Shown here in pieces: positions 7,984 to 16,127 of a stretch of 64,000 nt of DNA (the first letter of the stretch is position 1; every line of letters begins with the position of its first letter). The translations under genes were made by a program, and so were the position numbers. A model generated the notes under the pieces. It searched no databases. It saw only the letters and a program-made list of their open reading frames with translations, and was not told the DNA's origin. The DNA lies in NCBI RefSeq assembly GCF_900108185.1, contig NZ_FNVA01000009.1, forward strand, positions 1 through 64,000. Reading direction: 5' to 3'. This DNA is from Bryocella elongata (GTDB lineage Bacteria > Acidobacteriota > Terriglobia > Terriglobales > Acidobacteriaceae).

Positions 7984-8994
7984 ATGTCCAGCTCGAACGA
8001 ACCCGCCATCCTGCTGCTCGCGCACGGCACACCTGATGTGCTGAGCGAGATGTCCGCCTACCTTGCCAACGTCACCGGCGGTCGCCCTATGCCGCAGCAT
8101 GTCGTCGAGGAGCTGCAGCACCGCTACGCCGAGATCGGCCTCAAGGAAGAACCGCTGCCTGAAGGACCGCCGCTCACCCGCTGGACGCTCCTCCAAGGCA
8201 AGCTGCTGAGTGAAGCCCTGGGCCGCAAGGTCTACGTGGGCATGCGCAACTGGAAGCCCCTCATCGCCGATGCCGTCGCAGAGATGAAAGCCGATGGCGT
8301 GCAGCATGCCACGGTGCTCTGCATGGCGCCGCAGAAGTCCCGCACCTCGACCGGCCTCTACAAGCGCGCTCTCGACAAGGCCGACGAAGGCGCCTTCACC
8401 TATGACTTCATCGCCGGCTGGGCGCATGAGCCCCTGCTCTCCAAGGCCTTCGCCGAGCGCATGAAGGTCGCCCTCGACAAGGCCCGCGAGTCAGATCCCA
8501 ACGCGATGGTGCTCTTCACCGCGCATTCCGTTCCCTGCCGCACCATTCGCCCGGCCAATCATGAGGAGGCCGCGATCGGCTCTGCGCATGCTCCCGGGGC
8601 TCCCGTGCCCGCCGACGGCCTGCAGAACTACGGCACCCACGACGAAGGCGATCCCTATCCCGTCGAGTGCAAGCAGACCGCCATGGAGATCGCCGCAGAG
8701 CTTGGCCTCAAGGACAGCGAGTGGGTCTTCAGCTTCCAGAGCCAGGGCATCGCCGGCGCTCCATGGCTCGGCCCGTCAGTCGAAGACACGCTCACCGCAC
8801 TCGCGCAGGAAGGCATCAAGTCGGTAGTGATGCAGCCAGTCGGCTTCCTCTGCGACCACGTCGAGATCCTCTACGACATCGACGTCGCCTTCCGCGACTT
8901 CGCCAAGCCGCTAGGCATCGACGTGACGCGCGCCATGAGCCTCAATGATTCTCCGACGCTCATCCAGGCTATTGCGAAGACCGTCCAGTCCTAA
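7984..8994 (+). CDS. hemH: Ferrochelatase
   Basis: HemH inserts ferrous iron into a porphyrin, the last or penultimate step of haem synthesis depending on the route. The 336-residue protein begins ILLLAHGTPDVLSEMSAYL. It carries VLFTAHSVPCRTI with the conserved catalytic histidine, FSFQSQGIAGAPWLGPSVEDTL, and VVMQPVGFLCDHVEILYDID with the conserved acidic patch. ATG at 7984 gives the normal N-terminus and is preceded by TACGAT 9 nt upstream without a Shine-Dalgarno. hemG follows 145 nt later on the same strand. Confidence 0.95.
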   Translation: MSSSNEPAILLLAHGTPDVLSEMSAYLANVTGGRPMPQHVVEELQHRYAEIGLKEEPLPEGPPLTRWTLLQGKLLSEALGRKVYVGMRNWKPLIADAVAEMKADGVQHATVLCMAPQKSRTSTGLYKRALDKADEGAFTYDFIAGWAHEPLLSKAFAERMKVALDKARESDPNAMVLFTAHSVPCRTIRPANHEEAAIGSAHAPGAPVPADGLQNYGTHDEGDPYPVECKQTAMEIAAELGLKDSEWVFSFQSQGIAGAPWLGPSVEDTLTALAQEGIKSVVMQPVGFLCDHVEILYDIDVAFRDFAKPLGIDVTRAMSLNDSPTLIQAIAKTVQS

Positions 8995-9139
8995 CAAGAA
9001 CGAACTCGAAGCTCGCAGCTGATAACCCGGAACTCGATCCCATCCTTCTCCTCAAGCCCTGCAACACAAACTGGCAGCTGGAGACTGGCAAACTGGGCAC
9101 TCGAACCAAACCCGCATCTAGCATCTCGTATCTGCCTTT
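8995..9139 (+). repeat. Word-repetitive spacer between hemH and hemG
   Basis: This spacer is built from short recurring words: GAACTCGA/GAAGCTCG/GGAACTCG near the start, CTGGCAGCTGG / GACTGGCAAACTGG in the middle, and GCATCTAGCATCTCGTATCTG at the end. No open frame, hairpin or promoter is obvious. The pattern is degenerate rather than a clean tandem repeat. Confidence 0.45.
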
Positions 9140-10636
9140 ATGAAACGAATCGCCATCCTCGGCGGCGGCATCTCCGGCCTTACCGCAGCGTATGAACTCG
9201 AGAAGCGCCGCCGCGCTGGTGAAGCGCTGGACTGGCATCTCTACGAGGCCAGCAATCGTCTCGGCGGCATCCTTGAGACGACCCGTATCAGCACGCCCGA
9301 AGGCGAGTACGTCCTCGAAGGTGGCCCCGACGGCTGGGTGAGCGAGAAGCCCTGGCTGCGCGAGCTTGCCATCGAGCTTGGCCTCGAAAACGACATCCTC
9401 TACTCGAAGGATGAGACCCGCAAGACGTGGGTTCTCGTCAACGGCCAGCTGCAGGCCATCCCCGACGGCATGCGCATGATGGTCCCCACCGACCTCGGCG
9501 CGCTCGAAGGCTCGCCGCTGTTCTCCGAGAGCGCGAAGCAGGCCTACGCCCGCGAGGTGCTGATCTCCGAAGAGCTCAAGCGCGATGCACCCGACGCAGA
9601 CGAGTCCGTGGCGAGCTTCTGCACACGGCACTTCGGGGAAGACGTCACACGCACCCTCGCGGCCCCACTGCTCTCCGGCGTCTTTGGTGGTGATGTCGCG
9701 AAGCTTAGCGTCCGTTCCGTAATGCCGCAGTTCGTCGCGATGGAGCGAGACTACGGTTCGCTGATCGTGGCGTTGCAAGAGAAGGCGGCGCTGCGCGGTC
9801 ATCGTAAGACTCAGCCGATCTTCACCTCACTCAAGCGCGGTATGGGCTCGCTCGTCGACGCACTCATCGCGAAGCTGCCACCAGAACGGCTTCACCTGCA
9901 GCACCGCGCCTACAGCCTCTTTCGCGTGGATGACCGAGGTGGCAGCGAGTGGACGATCGATATGACGGTCGGGAAGAAGCGGAGGGCCGAAGGACCTTTC
10001 GCCGAGTTGATCGTCGCTACGTCACTCGATGCCGTGCGTGAGCTGCTTGCACCCGTCGAGGCGGTTGATATGACCGGGCTATCGCTCGGCGGTTTTCTCT
10101 CCCTGACACCGTCCGAGGCCAGCTCAGCGATCCTCGCCGCCTTCGCCTGGCCCGCCGAACTGGCCAGCCAGTTCACCATCCCCAAAGGCTTCGGCTTCTT
10201 GGTCCCACCGGCTTCGAACGCTTCGCCTTCTGAGCCCCTGGCCCTGGACCCTGGACCCTCGCTCTTAGCCTGCACCTTCGTCGACCAGAAGTTCCCCTTC
10301 CGTGCACCCTCCGGAGCCCGCGTGATGCGCGCGTTCTTTGGCGGAGCCTCCGCCGACGCGCTGTCCCGCTCCTCTGATGAACAGGTCGCAGCAGCGGCCC
10401 TCCAGCAGCTGCGCGCCATCCTCGGGCCCATGCCCGATCCTGCACACACGACCGTCCGTCGCTGGCCTCGCTCGCTGCCGCAGTATGAGGTGGGGCATCT
10501 GGATCGCATGGCGCAGCTGGATTCGTTTGTCCGTCGCATCCCGGGACTGCATCTGCTCGGCAACGCATACCGCGGGGTCGGCATGCCGGATCTTGCCCGC
10601 GAAGCTCGTCGCATAGCGGAGAGTCTCTCCGTTTAG
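9140..10636 (+). CDS. hemG: Protoporphyrinogen oxidase (HemY-type, FAD-dependent)
   Basis: This flavoenzyme oxidises protoporphyrinogen IX (or coproporphyrinogen III) in haem synthesis and is usually membrane-associated. The 498-residue protein opens with the FAD-binding motif IAILGGGISGLTAAYELEK. It also has LGGILETTR, VLEGGPDGWVSEKPW and a C-terminal GLHLLGNAYRGVGMPD, the second FAD-contact block. Near residues 355-370 it carries a Pro/Leu-rich loop whose DNA is a short CTGGCCCTGGACCCTGGACC-like run, probably a lineage-specific expansion. It is 145 nt downstream of hemH. Confidence 0.95.
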   Translation: MKRIAILGGGISGLTAAYELEKRRRAGEALDWHLYEASNRLGGILETTRISTPEGEYVLEGGPDGWVSEKPWLRELAIELGLENDILYSKDETRKTWVLVNGQLQAIPDGMRMMVPTDLGALEGSPLFSESAKQAYAREVLISEELKRDAPDADESVASFCTRHFGEDVTRTLAAPLLSGVFGGDVAKLSVRSVMPQFVAMERDYGSLIVALQEKAALRGHRKTQPIFTSLKRGMGSLVDALIAKLPPERLHLQHRAYSLFRVDDRGGSEWTIDMTVGKKRRAEGPFAELIVATSLDAVRELLAPVEAVDMTGLSLGGFLSLTPSEASSAILAAFAWPAELASQFTIPKGFGFLVPPASNASPSEPLALDPGPSLLACTFVDQKFPFRAPSGARVMRAFFGGASADALSRSSDEQVAAAALQQLRAILGPMPDPAHTTVRRWPRSLPQYEVGHLDRMAQLDSFVRRIPGLHLLGNAYRGVGMPDLAREARRIAESLSV

Positions 10637-10655
10637 GCAATATCCTTCCCTTCCC

Positions 10656-10676
10656 AACCGGAGAGACCCTCCGGTT
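10656..10676 (+). terminator. Hairpin after hemG
   Basis: AACCGGAG, loop AGACC, CTCCGGTT: a perfect 8-bp stem 20 nt after the hemG stop. No T-run follows, so termination strength is uncertain. Confidence 0.55.
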
Positions 10677-10742
10677 CCGCGAAGGCCAGTCCGGGAGGCC
10701 GATCTAAGAATCTTCAGTTCAGTCTGAATCCGAATGCCGTTT

Positions 10743-10798
10743 CGATATATCTTAGATATGTCTTCGATATGTCTTCGATACATCGCCGATCTATCGTG
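10743..10798 (+). promoter_or_regulatory. 11-bp-periodic repeat array upstream of the PadR gene
   Basis: Five consecutive 11-bp units begin with GAT: GATATATCTTA, GATATGTCTTC, GATATGTCTTC, GATACATCGCC, GATCTATCGTG (10744-10798). The middle two are identical. The spacing is one helical turn, so identical faces would be presented. PadR proteins commonly autoregulate through AT-rich ATGT/ACAT sites, so this is a strong operator candidate and probably overlaps the promoter. It ends 35 nt before the PadR start codon. Confidence 0.75.
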
Positions 10799-10833
10799 AT
10801 CGCGATCGTAAGACGGAAAGGAAGTACCCCACT

Positions 10834-11445
10834 ATGTGGAACAAATTTATACATCATGCTGAACGTGAAGGCTTTGGAGGCCGTGGCTGCGGCCCCCGCG
10901 AGCACGCCTTTGCCATGTTTGGCCGCCGCGGCTTTGGCCCCGGACGGCACGAGCGCGGCTTCGGAGGCCGCGAGCGCCTGTTTGACGGCGGCGAACTCCA
11001 ACTCCTCATCCTGCAACTGCTGGCCGAGAAGCCCAGCTACGGCTACGAACTCATCAAGGCCATCGAACAACGCATGGGAGGCGGCTATGCGCCGAGTCCC
11101 GGCGTCATCTACCCCACCCTCACGCTACTGGAAGAGCGCGGCTTCGCCCGCATCGAGCCCACGGAAGGTAGCCGCAAGGTCTACGGCATCACCGACGAGG
11201 GCCGCGCGGAGCTGACCGCGAACGCGGACCGCCTCCGCGAGGTCACCGACCGCGTCGACAACTCGGGCGAGGCCTTCCACGGCGGCCGCTCCCCGCTGAT
11301 CCGGCAGGCCTTCCAGGAGCTGCGCGGCTCCATGCTGCGCGCCGCGCTCCGCGCCCGCGAGGCCGGCAAGCCGGTCACGCAGGAGCAGGTCGAGAAGATC
11401 CTCGAAGCCATACGAACGGCAGCGCGGACCATCGACACAATGTAG
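10834..11445 (+). CDS. PadR-family transcriptional regulator
   Basis: The 203-residue protein has the PadR winged helix at about residues 50-120 (LLILQLLAEKPSYGYELIKAIEQ, then PSPGVIYPTLTLLEERGFARIE and GSRKVYGITDEGRAEL). A C-terminal helical dimerisation region follows. The first 45 residues are a Gly/Arg/Phe-rich low-complexity extension (GFGGRGCGPRE, GRRGFGPGRHERGFGGRE), which is unusual for the family. AAAGGAAG lies 9 nt before the ATG. The 11-bp repeat array just upstream suggests autoregulation. The effector ligand is unknown and no transporter pair is adjacent. Confidence 0.92.
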   Translation: MWNKFIHHAEREGFGGRGCGPREHAFAMFGRRGFGPGRHERGFGGRERLFDGGELQLLILQLLAEKPSYGYELIKAIEQRMGGGYAPSPGVIYPTLTLLEERGFARIEPTEGSRKVYGITDEGRAELTANADRLREVTDRVDNSGEAFHGGRSPLIRQAFQELRGSMLRAALRAREAGKPVTQEQVEKILEAIRTAARTIDTM

Positions 11446-11462
11446 ATGCGGATGGGACCGAG

Positions 11463-11488
11463 CCCGGGTCCGAAGGTCCGGACCCGGG
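11463..11488. repeat. GC-rich inverted repeat upstream of mqnC
   Basis: CCCGGGTCCG, 6-nt loop, CGGACCCGGG: a perfect 10-bp stem 18 nt after the PadR stop and 41 nt before the mqnC start. A related GGACCCG/CGGGTCC hairpin stands 42 nt before the glycosyltransferase start (19099-19121). It may terminate padR or belong to a dispersed intergenic repeat family. Confidence 0.55.
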
Positions 11489-11528
11489 GCACCAGAGATC
11501 ATGCAATCGCCGGGCGTAAAATGTCCCC

Positions 11529-12575
11529 ATGGGCATCACTCGCCAGCAGGCTCTTGATTGTTTCGCGTCCGACGACCTCATCGGCATTGGTATGGAGGCG
11601 GACGCACTGCGCCGCAAGCTCCATCCTGAAGGTGTGGTCAGCTACATCATCGACCGCAACATCAACTACACGAACTTCTGCACCGAGTACTGCACCTTCT
11701 GCGCGTTCTACCGGCCGCTGAAGGGCAAGCTCGCGGCGGAAGGCTACATCCTCGACTTCGACACCATCTACGACAAGATTCGTGAGACGGTCGACATGGG
11801 TGGCACCGGCGTGCTGATGCAGGGTGGCATCCATCCTGACCTGAAGATCGACTGGTTCGAGAGCCTCTTCACAGGCATCAAGCAGCGCTATCCGCAGATC
11901 TGGCTGCACTGCCTGAGCGCGAGCGAGATCCTCGCCATCGCCGAATATTCGGAGTTGGACCTGCACACAACGATCGCCCGCCTGCGCGACGCCGGGCTCG
12001 ACTCCATCCCCGGCGGCGGCGCCGAGATCCTCGACGACGAAGTCCGCGCGCGCATTGCCCGGCTCAAGTGCCGCACTGAAGACTGGCTCAGCGTCCATCG
12101 GACGGCTCACCAGCTCGGTATGCGCACCACCGCGACCATGATGTTTGGTGTCGGCGAGACCATGGAACATCGCGTCAACCACTTTGAGGTGGTGCGCCAG
12201 CTGCAGGAAGAGACCGGCGGATTCACCGCCTTCATCCCTTGGAGCTTCCAGCCGCACAACACCGCGCTCGGCGGCCGCGGCTGGGACGAGGCTACCTCGG
12301 TCGAGTACCTGAAGACGCTCGCGATCAGCCGCATGTATCTCGACAACATCGAGAACGTGCAGGCCAGCTGGGTGACGCAGGGCCTCAAGGTGTTGCAGAT
12401 GGGCCTCCGCTTCGGCGGCAACGATGTGGGTTCTGTGATGCTTGAAGAGAACGTGGTGAAGGCCGCAGGCACCTCCAACTGCACGACAGAGGAAGAGCTG
12501 CGCCGCATCATTCGCGACGCCGGCTTCAAGCCCGTGCAGCGCGACACCCTCTACACCACGATGTTCCTCAACTAA
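11529..12575 (+). CDS. mqnC: Cyclic dehypoxanthinyl futalosine synthase (radical SAM)
   Basis: MqnC cyclises dehypoxanthine futalosine in the futalosine route to menaquinone. The radical SAM cluster motif NFCTEYCTFCAFY supplies three cysteines for the 4Fe-4S cluster. Further landmarks are GGTGVLMQGGIHPDL, DSIPGGGAEIL, MMFGVGETMEHRVNH and FIPWSFQP. The length of 348 residues is typical. TAAAAT ends 6 nt before the ATG and no Shine-Dalgarno is present, so the transcript may be leaderless. The other mqn genes are not in the window. Confidence 0.96.
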   Translation: MGITRQQALDCFASDDLIGIGMEADALRRKLHPEGVVSYIIDRNINYTNFCTEYCTFCAFYRPLKGKLAAEGYILDFDTIYDKIRETVDMGGTGVLMQGGIHPDLKIDWFESLFTGIKQRYPQIWLHCLSASEILAIAEYSELDLHTTIARLRDAGLDSIPGGGAEILDDEVRARIARLKCRTEDWLSVHRTAHQLGMRTTATMMFGVGETMEHRVNHFEVVRQLQEETGGFTAFIPWSFQPHNTALGGRGWDEATSVEYLKTLAISRMYLDNIENVQASWVTQGLKVLQMGLRFGGNDVGSVMLEENVVKAAGTSNCTTEEELRRIIRDAGFKPVQRDTLYTTMFLN

Positions 12576-12762
12576 CGCGTCTGTCCCGCAAGCGAGCATC
12601 TGTCCCGCATAGTGGATTGATCGGTCCGGGATGGGGCCAAACCACGCCATTGTGGTAACGCGCCCTCCCCAAAAGGTGCATGTCCAAAGGTCCTCTGCTG
12701 CTTCCCTAATGGACTTATATCGTGTTCGATGGAGTTGGAGAGGACTCCACTTCTGAGGACCG

Positions 12763-13902
12763 ATGCGCGACCCGAATCACACCTCCGGAAAGCCGGCCTT
12801 CACTCCTGCCTTGTCGGGATCTCCGCTGTCGTCGCTGACGCACCGTGGCATGCTTCCTGTATCCCTCCCTCGAGTGAACAGCGAGTCCTTCAGCTCTTTG
12901 CTGGAGGCGATCGTCCGCTCCACCGATGACGCGATCATCACCAAGAATCTTTCCAGCATCGTGACGAGCTGGAATCCGGCAGCGACTGCAATCTTTGGTT
13001 GGGAGGCGCACGAGATGATCGGCCACTCCCTGCTGCGGCTCATTCCGCCGCGCCTCCATCACGAGGAGATGGAGATCATTCGACGCCTACGCGGCGGAGA
13101 CCGCGGCTCCCACTATGAGACGGCGCGATTGACCCGCGAGGGCAGTGAGATCGAGGTCTCGATGACGGTCTCGCCGCTCACAAACGCGCGCGGCGAGGTA
13201 ATCGGCGCAACCACCATATCGCGGAACATCACGCGTCAGCGGGCGGCGGAACGCTCCCGCCTGCAGCTCGCGGCCATCGTCGAATGCTCCGCCGACGCCA
13301 TCATCACCCATGACCTCAACAGTGCAATCACCAGCTGGAATGCAGCGGCGGAGCGCCTGCTGGGATACACCGCGCAGGAGATGCTCGGCAGCCAGGTCGA
13401 CGCGATCGTTCCCAAGGATCGCATCGAGGACGAGACCTGCATTGTTGAGCAGGTTCTTTCCGGAAAAAGGATCGACTCCTTCGAGAGCGTACGGACAACA
13501 CGGCTCGGCGAAGCCGTTGAGGTATCCGTGTCGGTCTCTCCGTTGCTGGATGAATCTGGAGTCGTCCATGGGGGTTCACAGTTCCTGCGTGACATCTCTC
13601 AACGCAAGGAGTTGGAGCGATCTCTCGTGCAGGCGGAGAAGCTGGCCACGGCGACCCGCCTCGCCGCGAAGCTGGCTCATCACGTGAACAACCCGCTGGA
13701 AGCTTTGATGAACCTGCTTTACCTTGCGAAGGAGTGCGCGGACGACCCAGTGCATGTGCGCGAGATGCTTGAACTCGCGGCGAAGGAACTGGAGCGCGTT
13801 GCGTTGGTGACCCGCCAGACGCTCGATGCGAACCGCCGCACGGCGCTGGACGCGGAGTTCAACTTTGCGCATCTGAGCGAAATGCTTAGCGCGGCCGACT
13901 GA
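12763..13902 (+). CDS. PAS-PAS sensor protein with histidine-kinase-like dimerisation segment
   Basis: The 379-residue soluble protein has two PAS domains (about residues 45-160 and 170-285), each with the core IVTSWNPAATAIFGW / AITSWNAAAERLLGY and a PAC-like tail (ATTISRNITRQR, GSQFLRDISQRKELE). The C-terminal helix LAAKLAHHVNNPLEALMNLLYLAKE resembles a HisKA H-box, but no HATPase domain follows. It may therefore act as a phosphoacceptor, an adaptor or a kinase remnant. GAGG precedes the ATG by about 5 nt. A paralog lies at 16128-17249, with a TonB receptor remnant between them. Confidence 0.8.
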   Translation: MRDPNHTSGKPAFTPALSGSPLSSLTHRGMLPVSLPRVNSESFSSLLEAIVRSTDDAIITKNLSSIVTSWNPAATAIFGWEAHEMIGHSLLRLIPPRLHHEEMEIIRRLRGGDRGSHYETARLTREGSEIEVSMTVSPLTNARGEVIGATTISRNITRQRAAERSRLQLAAIVECSADAIITHDLNSAITSWNAAAERLLGYTAQEMLGSQVDAIVPKDRIEDETCIVEQVLSGKRIDSFESVRTTRLGEAVEVSVSVSPLLDESGVVHGGSQFLRDISQRKELERSLVQAEKLATATRLAAKLAHHVNNPLEALMNLLYLAKECADDPVHVREMLELAAKELERVALVTRQTLDANRRTALDAEFNFAHLSEMLSAAD

Positions 13903-13920
13903 GACCTCACACCAGACTCC

Positions 13921-13960
13921 AATGGCAATGCCCCGCGATGAGAGCGGGGCATTTGCCATT
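13921..13960 (+). terminator. Terminator after first PAS gene
   Basis: ATGCCCCGC (13928-13936) pairs with GCGGGGCAT (13944-13952), extended by AATGGCA/TTGCCATT with a bulge. It starts 19 nt after the stop and could work in both directions. Confidence 0.75.
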
Positions 13961-13986
13961 TACGCGAGTTACCACAACTAGAGTGA

Positions 13987-15846
13987 GTGTGGATATCTTT
14001 CGCCGAAGAGTCTTGCTGGTTGGACATCGGCAACGCCAACGCTACAGGCGGGGGAACCAGCTCGGCCAGTGGAGCGTTCGATCCCGTCGGCCTCACGCCT
14101 CCTGAGGGCCGCAGCGATATGACCGGGCATCTCACCGATCAGCTTTCCTGGGTCAAAGGCAGGCACCAGATGCGCTTTGGCGGAGAGTATCGCAACGCTC
14201 GCCTGGACGAGTTCTACAAGCGGCATGCGGTCGGTGCATTTACCTTCGACGGAACACGAGTTGCCGCCGAGATTCAAGCAAAGAACCCCAGCTATAACCC
14301 CGATTCGTTCATCGCTCCGCTCGCCGACTTCCTCTCCGGGCAGGTCTCCGCAGCTTCCATCGCCATCGGAAATCCAGAGCGCTTTGTCTACGTCAACACG
14401 TGGTTTCTAAACGCCGGGGACACCTGGCAGATCACGCCGAAGTTCAACTTCAACTACGGCATCCGCTACGACTACGGAGGGCCGCTGCACAACAGCAGCC
14501 AGAACATGTCTATCTTCCGGCCGGCTCTAACCTCCAGCAATGGTCTGGCGTTCCAGGGCTCGCAGATCGCGAACCTGTATCCCCGCTACTTCAAGAACTT
14601 CAGCCCTCGCGTCGGCGCCAGCTACTCCTTGGATAGCAAGACCGTCTTTCGCGCAGGCTATGGCTTCTACGCGGATACGCCGAACCTCAATCCGTTCCTC
14701 GACAATCGTCCAGGCAACCAGGCTCCTAACGGCGTCGAAGGTAATCCCGGCGGTCCCAACCCTGTCTACACCGTCGGCGCTACCGCACAGGCCCAGACTG
14801 AGATCCAGAGCGGCGTCGCAATCTTTCCTTCGGCGCTCAATGGATCTCCGTGCTCCGCGACTTCACCTTGCGGTGTGTTCTCCATCGACCCGAACTTCCG
14901 GCCGTCCTATAACGAGAACTACAACGCCAACGTGGAGCGCAGCCTGACTCCTAACGTCATCGCCGAACTTGGCTATGTCGGTTCTGAAGCGCGCCATCTT
15001 CTCAGCTTGCTTGATATCAACCAGGCGAAGCCGGGCGTCTACGCTACCGACTCACAGCGCCAGGTCACACGTCCGTACTTCAGCCAGTATTCGCAGTACG
15101 GCAACATCAACCAGGTAGAGAGCATCGGTACGTCGAACTACAACTCCCTGCAGGCCACGCTGCGCATCAGCAACTGGCATCGCCTGTCCTCGTCGACCAC
15201 CTACACCTGGTCGCACGCTCTCGACGAGGTCACCGCCTACCGTGGCGCCCTCCCGCAGAACAACCTCAACTTCAAGGGCGACTACGGCAACTCGGACTTT
15301 GACACCCGAAACACCTTTGTCAGCTTCATCAGCTACCAGGTACCCGGCACCGCCCGCTTCCGTGCGCTGACGAATGGCTGGCAGCTAAACAGCCTGCTGA
15401 CCTTCCATGGTGGCCAGCCCTTCACCGTCCACGCCTCCGGAGACATCAGTGGAACGAACGAAGGCAATGACCGCGCTGTACAGATCGGGCCGGCACGCGT
15501 CGGCTACCAGGGCCAGAGCACCACGGCCAACTGGATCGATCTCTCCGCCTTCGCCGATCCCACCCCCGGCACCTTCGGGACGAGTCGTCGCAACGCCTTT
15601 TATGCCCCCGGCTACAGCGACGTGGACTTCTCGGTATTCAAAGACACGAAGATCACCGAACGCGTAATACTCCAGTTGCGCGCCGAGATGTTCAACCTCT
15701 TCAACCGTACGAACTTCGCTCCGCCGTCACCTTCGGTGGGCGGAAGCTCTCAGCTCTACGACACCATCGGCGACTACAACGGGGCTCCTGGCATCGGCGC
15801 CGGCGAGGCCTTCAACACCCAACTGGTCGGAAAGATCATCTTCTAA
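13987..15846 (+). pseudogene. N-terminally truncated Oar-like TonB-dependent receptor
   Basis: The 619-codon open frame encodes only the barrel portion of an Oar-like receptor. It has WVKGRHQMRFGGEYR, FNYGIRYDYGGPL, NFSPRVGASYSLDSKTVFRAGYG-type strands, TYTWSHALDE, MFNLFNRTNFA and a terminal IIF. It lacks the signal peptide, the carboxypeptidase-regulatory domain and the plug, which the complete receptor at 43555-47208 has. About 500 residues are missing. Its 5' end directly abuts the terminator of the preceding PAS gene, so a deletion or rearrangement junction probably lies near 13965-13990. Without export or plug it is very unlikely to work as a receptor. No internal frameshift was noticed in the remaining part. 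Confidence 0.75.
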
Positions 15847-15867
15847 CCGGCAGCCACCCAGAAAGAA

Positions 15868-15901
15868 ATGCCCGGTCCGCAGATGCGGACCGGGCATTTT
15901 C
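15868..15901 (+). terminator. Rho-independent terminator after the receptor remnant
   Basis: ATGCCCGGTCCGC, loop AGAT, GCGGACCGGGCAT: a perfect 13-bp stem followed by TTTTCC. It lies 22 nt after the stop and is one of the strongest terminators in the window. Confidence 0.92.
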
Positions 15902-16127
15902 CTTTGCGCTCGGAAGCCTGCCCGAACCCTGTTCGACTTTTCGCATCTGGCAGATCCCGACAACACTCCACAAACCATGAGCTTCCGTCTATCGCTTTAG
16001 AGAATTTGATGTGACGAAAGTGTCAGCGCGGCCCCGCGAGGACGCATTGGAAACGACATTGCCGTGACGCATAGTGAGACACACATGCCTCTCCGGGTGG
16101 CGCACGTTGCTAGGCAGTTCGAAGCCC

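Noticed and set aside
10743-10798. CRISPR-like array
   Set aside because: Units are 11 bp and contiguous without spacers, and no cas gene is present.
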